Positions 1 through 11,942 of a stretch of 64,000 nucleotides of DNA are shown in pieces. Each line of letters opens with the position of its first letter. The first letter of the stretch is position 1. Under the pieces are notes generated by a model that was not told the origin of the DNA, did not search any database, and worked only from the letters and a program-made list of their open reading frames with translations. A program made the translations under genes and the position numbers. Origin of the DNA: Cryptomeria japonica (Eukaryota; Streptophyta; Pinopsida; Cupressales; Cupressaceae); assembly GCF_030272615.1 (NCBI RefSeq), contig NC_081414.1, positions 819,526,396 through 819,590,395 on the forward strand, written 5' to 3'.

Positions 1-1030
1 TTCGTAACACCAGAGGGATTTTTCCATCATACCCAAATTTTTGTAAAATTTTGAAGCCTTTGCCATATTTCTCACATGGTAGGTTGATGTGGTCTTGTGT
101 TTCCTCTTCATTGTCCCTAAAAAGCATTTTGTATAAATCTTCCTCTTCTAGTTCACCCCATCTTTGAAAGGTGGTAGGATCCCATTTGAGCATCATGATG
201 GAGATTTGCTTGTTAGGATGTGGTCTTCCATATTCTTTTGGGGAACTCATGACTTGTCGTAAGTACATGGTCTGATTAAAAGTATATTCCCCCATGCCTT
301 TGTCTTGAAACTTGCCTTTAAGCTCACCTTGTTTTGATTTTGAAGGTTTTAATGACTCAGGATCAAATTATGCCAATGAAGGAACAGCCTCACGATTACT
401 GGGAATGATGGTCTCAGTCTTTGATTTCAGATTATTGCAGTATATGAATGGATTAGGATCACCGTTAACTGTTACTTCCACTCCATTATGAGGAAACTTA
501 ATGCATTGGTGATATGTGGATGGGACTGCACTCATTTCATGAATCCAAGGACCTCCTAGCAATATGTTATAAGTGAGATTTAAATCCAGGACTTGACAAA
601 CCACATCCTTTGTAACTGGCCCAACTCTGAGAGGTAAGGTGACTATGCCCTTGGATGAATGCTCTTCGTCATCATATGCCTTAATCGTGATTTGATTTGT
701 AGAATTCACATCTTTATTAGAATATCCCAATTGTGTAATAGTGCTTAATGTGCAAATGTTTAGACCTGCTCCTCCATCTATCAGGACTCTTTTTATTCGA
801 TGTTTGTCTATGAAGGCTTCAATGTGTAATGGTGCATTATGTGGCTAACTTACAAAGGCGTCATCGGCTTTGGTGAAAGTAAGGGAGTGTGGAATAGAAA
901 GGTATCCCACCATGGCTTGAAACTGGTCCACGTTTAGGTCAGTAGGAATGGCAGTATCTCTCAAGATTTTGTCAAGAATGGCTTTATGTGCGGGTGATAT
1001 GCGTAATAGCTCAAGGATTGAAATGAGCGT
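1..1030 (-). pseudogene. Ty3/gypsy pol: retropepsin and G-patch-like tail (partial)
   Basis: Start of a gypsy pol region read right to left, cut by the window edge. Around 745-765 the minus strand encodes LIDGGAGLNICTL, the D-G-G-A form of the retropepsin active site, followed downstream (368-730) by YNILLGGPWIHEM, the family's conserved second half. Retropepsin cleaves the Gag-Pol polyprotein. Further left, at about 1-70, the frame reads YGKGFKILQKFGYDGK, which resembles the glycine-rich G-patch found after the protease in some plant gypsy elements. The frame is broken by a stop near 855, another at 368 and a frameshift near 1030-1050 against the upstream gag. Reverse transcriptase would lie left of the window. 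Gypsy identity is confident; activity is excluded by the breaks. Confidence 0.85.
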
Positions 1031-3345
1031 GGGTGTCTTCCTAACTGTTCTACAAGGTCATACTCAGGTTTGGTTGATGAAGAAGTGGTGTTTTTAGTTG
1101 GAGCAGCTTGCAATGTGATTTTACCTCGGCGGGTTGTAACATGACATTCAGAGGTAGGTTCGGAAGAAGATCCAACACCTTTTAGGATAATCCTGGGTCT
1201 CTGGGTAGAATTCTCAAACGCTTTGTCCTTGATGATAATGGTAGAGACATAATTGTCCATCGAGATATGATTGATGGTTGAATCATAGTTGTAGGATGCT
1301 CTAGTATAGTTGGTTTGATCCTCTGTGGCTTTAGCTTTTCCTTTGTCATGTTTTGGGAATGGCTCCTTAAACATCTCATGTTCTTGATTAGACGAATGTC
1401 CCTCAATCTCAATGTCACCTCTATCAATGAGATCTTGTATGATGTTCTTCAGTCGATGACAATTTCCTGTCTTATGACCTTTGCTCTTATGAAATTCACA
1501 ATACTCATCATCATTCCACCAATTTGGTTTAACCTTTGGTTCATATGGAGGAAAATCTAGAACCGTGATTACCTTGTTTGCCACTAGCTTCTTGAAGACT
1601 AACTCAAGTGGTTCTCCCAATGGAGTGTACTTCCTTCGTGGTCTAAAAGTTGTTTGAGTATTCACTTGATTGTTTGTAGAACTTGATCCAAAAAAAATGA
1701 ATTTGGGTCGCACTGTGTTGGCATCAACAACATCGTCATTGACTGTGTTCTTGTTCTTATTCCAAAATCTTGGCTTGTCTTTTCCTTTAAAGTCATCTTT
1801 GTTTTCCTTGAATATCTTGATGACTCCTTGTTCAATTAGAACCTTTTCTGTAGCTAAGCCTTTTTCAATAACGTCCTTGAAGGTGGACAAACAAGCTTTC
1901 CTTAGATCATAACCAATGTCTTTGTTAACATTTTGTGTGAACATCTCTACCATTTCTTTTTGTGGAATCTCACAAGAGCATCTGCTAGCTAGATTCCTCC
2001 ATCTTTGTAAAAATGATGCAAAAGACTCTCCCTCTTTTTGTTTGGTGTTGCACAAAATAGTGATTGATATGTCTGTCTCTATGTTGTAGGAGAAATGTTG
2101 GATAAATTCCTCTGCTAGATCACCCCATGACTTAATACCAGGTGGGAGTTGGGAGAACCATTCCATAGCTTGATCACCTAAGCTTTGTGGGAATAATCTC
2201 ATCAAATATGTCTCTTCTGCTGCTACCTCAATGCAAGCTATGAAAAACTGTCTTATGTGTGCCTTAGGATCCCCTTTTCCTCTATACTTATCAAATTTAG
2301 GTGTCACAAAATGTGTAGGAAAAGGAGGCATTGGAATGCTCTTGTCAAATGGATAAGGACATATGTCTCTCATTGTGTATGTTGGCTTCGGTGTATTTAT
2401 GTCCTCCATTTTCTTTTGTAAGTCCTTGATTTGTTGTTCCAAACTGGTCTTAGCTGGAGATCGACTTCTTGGACCATATCCTATGTTTGAGGTACCCATT
2501 GGAGGAGGAGCATGTTGCATTTATGGATGATATTGATCATACACATGTTCATATGGAGGAGGTCTGTAATGATGCTGCATATATGGACCACTTGGTATAG
2601 ATTCATGTTGAGGAGCCCCATATCTATTTTGTGCATGTATACCATATTCTATAGGCATGTCATGTTCTATTGTGTTGCCCCCAAATTTGACATGAGGTTT
2701 CCTTGTGTCCAAATTTTGAGCATGTCTTTGAACATCCAATTGCTTTGGTGGTTGATCCTTAGCATTAGTATGTGATTGAGCATATCTGTCTGCATAAGAC
2801 TTCCATGAGGGTCTACGAAGGTGAGTATCATATGCTTGACCATGTGTATGTGGGACCTCTGGTTTTTGAAGCAAAGCTGATGGTGATTCAGGTACCATGT
2901 GTGGTCCTCTATTTCCTCCACTATTAGGTCTCCTTTGATCCATGTTGGAGTGAGGTTGTTGCAAAGGTCTATGTTCCATTATTTGAGACATGTCAAAATC
3001 ATGAGGTATCTTGGCTCCACTTTGCGCCATCATTTGTAAGAAGTATTGTCTATCCCTCCTCATTATTTCCTCAACCAATCGATTGAAATGGGGATTCATA
3101 ATGGATTCTTCCACATCTACTGAATGTACTGAAAAGTTGTCCACATTGTCATTGTGTGTAGCATTGTTATTTATAGTGTCCATGTTCTCAACATTTGGAA
3201 TGTTTCTATAGGCATCCATGTCAGGTAATGTAGCATGATCATAATTGAAAAAGATATCATTATCATACTCATAAGAACTCATGTTTGCGGACTCTTGAGC
3301 CTCTTTAGTTTCTCTCCTAGATTTTTGAAGACAGGTTTCAACCAT
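961..3345 (-). pseudogene. Ty3/gypsy gag polyprotein with one in-frame stop
   Basis: Gag builds the cytoplasmic virus-like particle that packages element RNA. Two open stretches, 2521-3345 (274 codons) and 961-2520 (519 codons), lie in the same frame, separated by a single TAA followed at once by ATG. I read them as one gag of about 790 codons with one nonsense change. The second part has the retrotransposon-gag core (FPQSLGDQAMEWFSQLPPG, FASFLQRWRNLASRC) and a Cys/His cluster, EYCEFHKSKGHKTGNCH, resembling a zinc knuckle. The N-terminal 274 residues are rich in H, P, Q and N and look disordered. The C-terminus runs out of frame near 1030, before the protease. The leader and LTR lie to the right (3.35-6.5 kb), as expected for minus-strand orientation. 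Confidence 0.88.
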
Positions 3346-3837
3346 GAACTAGGTCTTGACCAAGATGTGTGAGACTAGATGAAAAATGGAAAGAGTATGG
3401 AAGACCAAGAGTTGGATGGAATGTAAATGAATCTGAAGTGTTCTTGCAATGTCCAAAGTGTAAGACCAAGTATGTATGTAGTAGAGTAGGTGTGGCTTCC
3501 AAAGAGAGGATAGTTTCTCTTGATGAGGTAAGTTGACCTTGACTCTAAGTAAGACCAAATGAGACCCAAAGGTAAGAAACTTTGATGAGGGACCACTTAG
3601 CAAAGTGTTGTTGTATGTAGTGTGTTGACAAAGTATGATGAGGACAAGAAAGTCACCTTTTGACTCAAGTTTAGACAATTGTGAATGTAATGAGAGATGT
3701 AAAGCAATGATGGATTATATGAGACCCCAAAACAGGTTGAATGCTAGATGAACCCTGGAGAAATGACCTAGGAGGCTCAAGAATTCCGAAAATGACTGTG
3801 TTTGTTTGTTGTACTGTAACAGTTTTTTTTTCAATTC

Positions 3838-4140
3838 TGGACACAGACGCGCCTATATACTTCATAGACGTGGTTTCCCGACACAGACGCTGCTCTGTTT
3901 AACGTAGACACGCTTCTGAGATTTTTTTGCGAAGTGTAATGCTGATTTTGTGGACACGGACACATTTATGCCCTTCACAGACGTGGTTTCCCGACACAGG
4001 CGCGGCTCTGTTTAACACAGACGCACTTCTGAGATTTTTGCAAAGTGTAATGTTGATTTTGTGGACACGGATGCATTTCTACTCTTCACAGACGCGACTA
4101 GACAACACAAACGCTATTATGCTCGACACAAACGCGTTTC
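3838..4140. repeat. CAGACGCG-type minisatellite, cluster 1, in gypsy leader
   Basis: Irregularly spaced variants of CACAGACGCG alternate with short spacers such as GGTTTCCCGACACAG and TTCTGAGATTTTTGC. Two longer units, about 3878-3990 and 3990-4100, are clearly tandem (both contain GTGTAATG.TGATTTTGTGGACACGGA). The cluster lies between gag and the LTR, in the untranslated leader of the minus-strand gypsy element. Confidence 0.8.
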
Positions 4141-5354
4141 TGCAAATTTTGTGCAATTTTTCCAATCTGTGAAGTTGTTTTGCTGTGACCAAATCTGACT
4201 GTTTGACTATTTTTTTCGTGACAAGAGGACACAATTTTGCTGAGGACTCAATGTTTGCAAGTGTCTAAACTCCAAAATGACTCCAAAAAAAGTGTGTTGT
4301 TTGATGTAAAAATGTTTTGCATACACTTGAAGACACAATGTTTTGCTATTTGGTCTTGAATGTTTTGAATGTTTAACATAAGTCAAGCACAATTCTTATG
4401 GCTAGCCAAGACAATAGTTGTTGATCCCACATGGGGTTTTACCCCCGAGGCTACGCTATTCAGAGCGGATACTTAGATACTTGACCTCACTGGCTCCACC
4501 CTCGGCACTCACTTCTCGGGTCAGCCAAGCATCAGTCCCCACAAAAACTCCTCGTGGCGAACTTTGTATCTCTACTAAGAACCGTATGTGTGTGGGCCGC
4601 TACCAGAGGTCCAACCTCCTACCCCAACAACTAGAAGGATTTGGGCTTCTAAAACAAAATGGTGCTAGTAAGGGCATCAGCTCGTGTGGCCATACATGCG
4701 GCACTTTCAACTCTGTAAATACAGAAGGCTCCCAACCGGTAGGGGTTACGCCCTACAACTGATCAAATAAATTTGATCAAACGAGTTTATGGGGAGACAT
4801 AGTGTCAGTATGAACTAATCAGCACACGTTATTCATAGTTTTCACCATGAATACATTTATTTATAGTGGTTCGGAAGAAGATGGCTTTTCTTTTGCTACC
4901 ACTTGGGTCGTTCTCTTCTCACTAGTAGTCCTAATGACCACACGGGAAGATAGGCCCTCTAAAGATTAAACAAAAAGAGCCTATTGGTCAAGACACAAAA
5001 GACAATGATTCAATTTTAGTGCACCAATTGAAGTGTTTGCTAGTCTATGAAAACAAAGCACACAATAAAATCCAAAAAAAAAATCCTTGCCAAGGACCTG
5101 CAACAAAGAGTTGTTAGTAGTTTGGATTGTTTGAAATAATCACCCCTTCCTGCAAGCACACAAGTTAGGTAAATTTTAAACCCAAAAGACTTTGTGAAAA
5201 TAGGGGCCTTCAACCAAACAATTTAGCCTTCAAGACAAGCTGCACCACTTTTGTTAGCTAGATCTGAAAAATGTTAGCTCCAAATAAACCAGATCTGAAA
5301 CCCTAAATGTGAAAATCCGAAAATTGAATCAATAAAAATCCAAAATTTTGAAAC
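4141..5354 (-). other. Gypsy 5' leader, non-coding
   Basis: Between the two minisatellite clusters I find no supported gene. A relatively GC-rich block at about 4430-4760 is open on the plus strand for 114 codons, but it has no recognisable domain and lies antisense within the element's leader, so I treat it as leader sequence. I could not find a convincing primer-binding site. Confidence 0.5.
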
Positions 5355-5645
5355 CGGTAAACACAGACGCAGTTATCCTCAACACAGACGCGCCTGGAAG
5401 ACACAGACGCGGTTCTGTGATGCACAGACACGACCAAAGAACTCAGACGCGCTTACTGGACACAGACGTTGTTTAAAACATCATAGACGCGCCTTCAGAA
5501 CATAAACACGCTTTCCTGGAACCTACAAAATAAAATATTGCCAGTAACACAGACACAATTCTAGATGTCGCAGACGCGCCAGAAAATCAAAAACGCGATC
5601 CGAAAGTACGCAGACGCGAAAATGTCGAAATGTTGCCGAAAACGT
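5355..5645. repeat. CAGACGCG-type minisatellite, cluster 2, in gypsy leader
   Basis: A second array of the same family as 3838-4140. At least ten variants of ACACAGACGCG(G/C) or GCAGACGCG occur about every 20-35 bp, for example near 5363, 5382, 5402, 5441, 5460, 5567 and 5612. The two clusters bracket the leader, about 1.3 kb apart. Confidence 0.8.
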
Positions 5646-5799
5646 CAGATCTGCAACTTCAAAATACAAAATCTGCAACAAGATGTTAAATGCAAAAAGG
5701 GACAAGAGTCCCACCGGACGTGCCAAAATGTATATGGTGAAAATGGACAACAATAATAACAATATTGAAAGGCTAAATGAATCCAACCACAAAACCCTA

Positions 5800-6498
5800 G
5801 CCTAACAATCAACAAAGATCCACCATAACATATGAAGATTACCTAAGACAATGCAAATCAAATCAAATCACAAAGATTATACCATCACATGTCCAATAGG
5901 GTTTTGATCTCCATTGATCTTGCTTGATATATTTGCTCTCAGATTTTATGTGCACAAGAGCTCAACAAAGAACGGAATGTGGTTGCAAGTAGGATCATAG
6001 TGTAGTCAATTGCATAAGAGATGATTAGAATGCATAGAACGATTAGGGTTTGATAATGAAGGAAGCATCTCCTTATATAGAAGACACTATAAGAAATGGA
6101 GGGATAAGATTGAGAGGTGTAAAAGGAGGTCGGCTATGATTAGAGGGTAGGTAAAAGAAATAATAAAATAATGAAAGGGGTAGGTAGTGTAGGAATTAAG
6201 AGATGAATGACATGTGTCATGGGTAAAAAAGGTTAATGAATTAATTAAATAAATAAAGATTTATTTAATTAATAGAAGAAGTGAGATCAATTAAATAAAT
6301 AAAATATTTATTTAATTTAGGAAAAGGATAATTTAAATAAATAAATGTATTTATTTAAATAAGAAATAAGGCTAGAAGAGGATAAATGAATTAATTAAAT
6401 AAATAAAGATTTATTTAATTAATAGAAGAATTAGGTTAAAGTAATTAAATAAATAAAATATTTATTTAATTAGACATGAAAATTTTAGGTGTCTACAC
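5800..6498 (-). mobile_element. Gypsy 5' LTR with AT-rich hairpin array
   Basis: On the minus strand the LTR starts at 6498 with TGTAGACACCTAAA. The same start occurs on the plus strand at 37485, which supports it as a family LTR terminus. A TATA-like CTATATAAGG lies at 6071-6080 (minus), placing U3 to its right and R/U5 to its left. U3 contains at least five AT-rich palindromes of the type AATTAAATAAATAAA-n-ATTTATTTAATT between 6225 and 6480, in two repeats of roughly 130 bp. The inner LTR end near 5.8 kb is a guess because no primer-binding site was recognised. Confidence 0.6.
6071..6080 (-). promoter_or_regulatory. TATA-like box in gypsy LTR
   Basis: CTATATAAGG on the minus strand, about 420 bp inside the LTR start. 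Its position and orientation fit the RNA polymerase II promoter of the LTR driving the gag to the left. Confidence 0.5.
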
Positions 6499-7723
6499 AA
6501 TTGATAAACTTATAAGGCACTGACAGGGGGGGTGAATCAGTGCAAGTAAAAACAATATGAATCTGATCACCAACTTAAACAACTTAAAACTTAACAAGCA
6601 TAAGAGGATTATCACCACATAAGCTAATGCCCAATAAAACAAATTCCACATAACATAAGAGATTTATAGGTGGAAACCCAAAAGGGAAAAACCACGGTGG
6701 GAGTTAATACCCACAAGATTCACTATCTACAGAATAGAAATCTTGACCGGTTAAGGTCTTACAAATATACCCTGTTAGGAGCAGACCCGGTTAGGAGTCA
6801 CCCAGTTAAGGGATTTAGATGATGAGCCTTGTTAGGAGCTTTGACCTGTTAGGATCAACCTCGCAAGAGGATTTAACACTTAGATGTTGAGCTACCTAGT
6901 TAAGGGATTTACAAATTAAGGCATGTTAGGACCTACCCGATTAGGGGATTTTACTACTGCAAATAGTTAGGAAAACAACAGACAAAACATCTTCATGTAA
7001 CACCTCTGTGTCTTATAAGATCTGCTTCATATCCTCAAAAATTCAACAACACATCAATATAGAGCTTCACTAATCACCACACAATCGAAATCTCAATATT
7101 TGCCTTCAATCTAATACATGCATTCATAACTCATCACACTTTTTATAGACATCAACTTAGTCGACTAACAACCTTGGAACAATTTACTAGGTTCAATGAA
7201 TCTAGACAAACTAACATTGCACGTCGAACTTATGTTGGCCACCAACATAATTAACCAAAAATAGGACAAAACCTGTGTCGGTTTACCGATCATAATGACT
7301 TTATCACTACCAGTTGAGTGTTCATCAGAATGCTTTCTCTGTACATCAAATCTCGCTTGTCCGATTGAATCTGCCAATGCGGTCATGAACATAGCTCCAA
7401 ATACCTGTCTCCATCATTTCTTTAAAACCACATCATCCAACTCTTCACCAATCGCCTGTACTGGTTGCATGAATGCAACTCTGTCTTTGTTTACCGGTTG
7501 AGGACCTCTTTGTCGGTCCATTAGTAAATTGTCTTTTGTACCAATTATACCTTACAGGTTGGCTTCCCAGACTTAGATGACTACAAAAACATTGTTGTCA
7601 TCAATGACAACATAAGACTTAGACATCAAACATGAATCTCAATCTCTTCATCACATTCACCAATAAATCATTTACCGGTTGCATATCACCAACAGTCTTT
7701 GTCGATTCAGTCAAATGCCAACA
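6499..7723 (+). mobile_element. Copia-type LTR fragment, same family as the 11.9 and 13.6 kb solo LTRs
   Basis: Shares with the LTRs at 11943 and 13563 a G-run followed by GTGAATCAGTGC (6520-6545), the block GTGGAAACCCAAAAGGGAAA (about 6671-6690) and the terminal TGCCAACA (ending 7723). Its left terminus (TGTTGGAA...) is missing: homology begins right where the gypsy LTR ends at 6498. This suggests the gypsy element inserted near the start of this older LTR, with the missing piece outside the window. Confidence 0.6.
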
Positions 7724-8348
7724 CCGATAGTATTGGCTACAGCACTATAGCCAACAGTAGTGGCTACAGTATTGTCGGCTATGGCCAATAGTACTACAGG
7801 CCACGACTGCCTATACGGGGCCATGGGGTGGGGAATCCCCCCCCCCCCAACACGCAAAAAAAAATTAATTTGCTTTTTAAAACAAAAGTGCCCCATGACA
7901 TACCATTTTATTTTAATTTTCTACAAGTGGCATTAATTCTGATGGAAATAATTTTTATTTTTTAATTTCGCAAACTGTCACAAATTTGACGGTCGTCGAG
8001 GTTGTGGTGCTAAAAAAAAATTACAATATTTTCAACTCTGACAAAATAGGGCAAATTATATATCAATTTTTGTTTCTCGGCCAACTTGAATCCATCCATG
8101 AGATACGTTTTGTGCCACGGGGCCAAATCTGAAATCTCACGCTCGAAACCCTCATTTAAAGCAAATTTTTAATGATGCCTCAGATTGACCAAATTCTTCT
8201 AACCCCAAATCTGCAAATAACTCATCATAACAGCAAACCCAAATAACATAGATATTCAATAACAACCTGCAAAACCATATATCTTGGCTTGTCTTTTCAT
8301 TCTTTCATGCATTCATGGATTCCAACTAGGGTTATAAACAGCATTAAA
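7724..8348. other. Intergenic or retroelement-derived, no gene
   Basis: No coding frame is supported. It holds a short imperfect repeat of the type TAGTGGCTACAGTA (7727-7790) and homopolymer runs of C (7837-7847) and A (about 7855-7864). It may be decayed internal sequence of the copia element whose LTR and primer site lie just to the right. Confidence 0.5.
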
Positions 8349-8366
8349 CCAATAGCTTTGATACCA
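8349..8366 (-). other. Primer-binding site (initiator Met-tRNA type)
   Basis: The minus strand reads TGGTATCAAAGCTATTGG, starting 2 nt inside the LTR end at 8369. TGGTATCA-AGC complements the 3' end of plant initiator Met-tRNA and is the usual Ty1/copia primer site. It fixes the orientation of the LTR to its right as minus. Confidence 0.75.
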
Positions 8367-8368
8367 CT

Positions 8369-9624
8369 TGTAAGGAAACTTGCAGCCATCTTTATGACAA
8401 TTTCCACATAACCCATTATAGATTTCAATCAATTTTACTATTTACTAAGTTGTCATTAGTTTTATGTCCAAAGTCATTCTATATACTCTAGTCGGTTATT
8501 ACTACTGAAATATTTAGTTGGTAAGCATAGAGCAGTCGGTTACATAAGTTACAAGTCACAGAGTTTAGTATACACAGAGCTGTCTATCGAGTAACGTTCT
8601 ATAACTACCGAGCAACAAAGATGGTATACCGAGTTGATACACACCGAGTGAAACGTGTTACCAGATTACTTGAACCTAGACACATATGGGAAACATGTTA
8701 CAAAGATCGAGAAACAAGAAACCGTTAACACATTGGAAATTGCACTTATAGATTTTATATGATTTTGAGGTCATCTATCCAATGAAATAATTTTGTATGG
8801 TTATTCATTTAATGAATCATGTTTGTAAGATCGAAGCATGAACAAGATCGCTGTCACAAGAGATCTATTTATATAACATGAATTGAGGATCAAATGTGTG
8901 TATGTGTGAAAAGCAAGACATATGTGAAAAGCAAAATCATGGGAAAGCACAGAGTGTTATGACTGTTATGATTGACAGAGATACACAGAGGTCACCGAGA
9001 AGGATTTCAGAGAACACTCAAGGAACAGAGTAAACAGAAAGGTTTACCGAGTTATTTTATGATTTACCGAGGTATGCTATAAGCAAGGTAATTTCTTTTT
9101 GAGCACATAGAATCTGCTATAACATTTCAGATGTGAAGATGCAGATATTTTGTAAGATTTTGATTGTAATATTTTGAGTTGTAAGAGAAACCTTTAACAG
9201 GGTAGAAGACTCTAACAAAGTCTATAAATTGTAAAGTCTTTAACTAGGTGCAGCATTTAGAATAAGTGTTGTAAAATCCTTTAGCAGGGTAGATCTAAAG
9301 ATCTTGATACTCCTAACAGGGTAAGCTATCAGAAATAGCTAAACATGTAGCTCTAACCGAGCAACCTTTACTATTGTAGTAGTGAAGTTGTGGGTGCCAT
9401 CCCCACCATAGTTTTTCTCTCTAACAAGGAGTTTTTGCGTAACCAAAATATATGTGTTATGGAGTGAATCATGTATGATTGTTATCTATTTGTTTTAGCA
9501 TTATATTATGTTACAGTAGTTTTCAGTTTATGTTTAACAGTAAAGTTATTGTTGAAGAAAAGATTTGAAGTACTGATTCACCCCTCCCCTCTCAGTACAT
9601 TAGCTTTCCATATTGGGCCTAACA
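8369..9624 (-). mobile_element. Copia 5' LTR (1256 bp), minus strand
   Basis: On the minus strand it begins TGTTAGGCCCAATATGG (9624) and ends CCTTACA (8369), followed after 2 nt by the primer-binding site. Its start region has G-rich sequence followed by GTGAATCAGTACTTC, and it carries a diverged version of the conserved block seen in the other copia LTRs here (plus strand, about 9395-9450). No internal coding sequence of this element survives, so it is a truncated 5' end. Confidence 0.7.
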
Positions 9625-11096
9625 ATCAAATCAACACATAGAAGCCATATGCAAAGAATAGACAACATACCCATGAAAATGTGACACAAGATATATCTTA
9701 GGAAAACCCTCATGAGGGAAAAACCCTGCCTCCAAAAGAATCATCCACCATGTATTATTAGCAATGTGTCCATTAAAATACAACTATGGAAAGCCTTCAA
9801 AAACCCAACCATAACCAAGCACTCTATGTGACCAAGCATGAATCCACACATCTCATGCCATGCTTCCTCCTTCACAAATGCTAACTTGGTTAACTGACCA
9901 ACCCAAACAACTTCCCTTGTGGTTGCTTTTATAAACACAAGCTCCCACAAAACCACCAAGTGGTATTACATCAAAACCATGTGCCCAAAACCATGTGACA
10001 ATAAAATATAATATTTTTCGTAGCTACCCTTGACCCACATTTAATATCGAGTACTTCATCACAATTGCATTCCCCAATATTAAATAAATACAATATAATA
10101 ATACCAATGTGTCAATACAACTCATCAAGTCGTTACAAGAATATTCCACGAGAATCTCTAACGGGAATCTCTACATGTTACACGTCCATCTAGGTGCAAC
10201 AATACAATATGATATTACAATATAATTCCATGTCCACCTCACACAATAATAAAATAATACAACAATGAAACATTATTATGCAAGGTGTACAACACCATTT
10301 TCCCAACAAAAAAGTGTTATTAAAGAGTAGAACAAGTTTTGGTTTGTAAACTTTGTGTTACGTTTTATCTCTTGTTAAATAAAATTAGTAATTAGTAAAA
10401 CAAGTAACAATTTGTAAACTTTGACCTTCATTTTGTTATTTTGGGAAAAAGTTATGGGGATTGTAATTAGATATCAAGACAAAGACTTTGCACTTTGTTT
10501 TGTTATCTTGGTTAAAGAAGTAGTGATTTGAAGACTTTGAGCTTCATTTTGTTATTTCGAGGAAAGATTATCAAAAAATTGTAATTAAATATCAAGACAA
10601 AGACTTTGTACCTTGCTTTGTTATCTTGGTAAAATATCATGGGTTACAGAAGTTATTTGCAAAAGGTTGATAGGATTATAGTGGTTATAATACTTTGAGC
10701 TTAAACACTATTTTCTCATCCTGAAGAAGTAATAGAGGACTTTGTGCCTTTACAGACACTTTTTTTTAATTTGTATCATTCATTAGCATGCTTTAATTTG
10801 TTTTGCAGTGACTTTAAAGTAGAATTAATCATCACTACTCCAATTGTAACTTTTTTTTCTGCACAAAAAAAAAAAAAAAAAAAAAAGAAACATCTATTCT
10901 AAAGAGAGAATAGGATGTTGTATCACCCAAGTTTAGATTAGGAATCAAAATTTTGTAGTTTGTACTAATAAAGAGAGTAGTAAGCAAAGGGGGATTCTTC
11001 CCTTATAATTGGGAGAGATTCAATCTCACACATTGTGGCTAAAACCACAATTTTGTGAACTTCCCCAGTTTACAAAAATTTCAACCAACAGGAACA
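9625..11096. other. Non-coding spacer with a ~110-bp direct duplication
   Basis: No supported gene. An imperfect direct repeat lies at about 10430-10520 and 10537-10630; both halves contain ATATCAAGACAAAGACTTTG followed by TTGTTATCTTGGT. A run of over 20 A residues starts near 10865. Sequence just before 11.1 kb may already belong to the copia pol that follows. Confidence 0.5.
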
Positions 11097-11942
11097 ACTA
11101 GAATAAGTGCACTCAATGGTGAAAGGTAATTTATGATTCTTATTGATGATTACTCTAAAATGACATGGGTTACTTTTCTAAGAGAAAAATCAAAAGCTTT
11201 ACATAGATTTAAGATATTCAATTCTATGGCTAAGAATCAAATGGATGCAAAGATCAAATACTTAAGTTCTAATAGAGGAGGACAATTTATATCAAATGAG
11301 TTTGAAAGGTTTTGTGAAGAGCATGGTATCAAGAGACATGTATCTTCTCTTAGGACACCACAGTAGAATGGAATTGCTAAAAGGAAAAATGGAACTCTTC
11401 AAGATATGACTAAAATAATATTGAAGGATGCTAATATACCAGATGTTTATTGGAATCAATTTGTGCACACTACTGCATACATTCTTAATAGAGTGAAGGT
11501 GAGAGTTAATCATTTTAAGACTCCTTATGAGATATGGTATAAGAGACCTACTACTGTCAAGTATTTCAAAAAAAATGAAAGCAAAATTTATATAAGGAGA
11601 GATGAATATGATCTTGGAAAATTTGATGCAAGGGATGATGAAGGAATATTTTTTGGATATTCTACAAAAAGCAAGGCCTACAAATGTTACAACAAAAAAC
11701 TCAGGAAGATAGTTGAGACTGTAAATGTCAAAATAGATGAAGATTGGCATTAGCCTTCTCTAGTTCCAAAAGATTTCAGACCTAATGTTGCTCCTTTTGT
11801 TGAAGAAGAAGAAGAAGACAAAGGAAGAAAAGAAAATAGATGAAAGAGAACTAGAAATAATCCCCAAGACTTTGGCAAGATATGTTCAAAAGAATCACTC
11901 TGAGGAACAAATTATTGGTGACAATAATGAAGGAGTACAGAC
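11097..11942 (+). pseudogene. Ty1/copia integrase core (element 1, part 1)
   Basis: Integrase inserts retroelement cDNA into host DNA. The frame 11133-11366 gives MILIDDYSKMTWVTFLREK (the first catalytic Asp region) and LSSNRGGQFISNEFERFC, where the usual second catalytic Asp of the SDNGGE-type motif has become Asn. A stop follows SLRTPQ at about 11367. The frame then continues in 11406-11753 with the usual downstream copia sequence (TTAYILNR, IFFGYSTKSKAYKCYN). The reading continues in an Asp/Glu-rich linker until a solo LTR interrupts it at 11943. The loss of the Asp and the stops make it inactive. Confidence 0.9.

Noticed and set aside
4418-4762. 114-codon plus-strand gene in the gypsy leader
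   Set aside because: No domain, antisense to the element, and GC-rich leader sequence easily gives open frames.
7837-7864. Adjacent C- and A-runs as a functional signal
   Set aside because: Homopolymers of this kind are common in decayed retroelement DNA and prone to assembly error.
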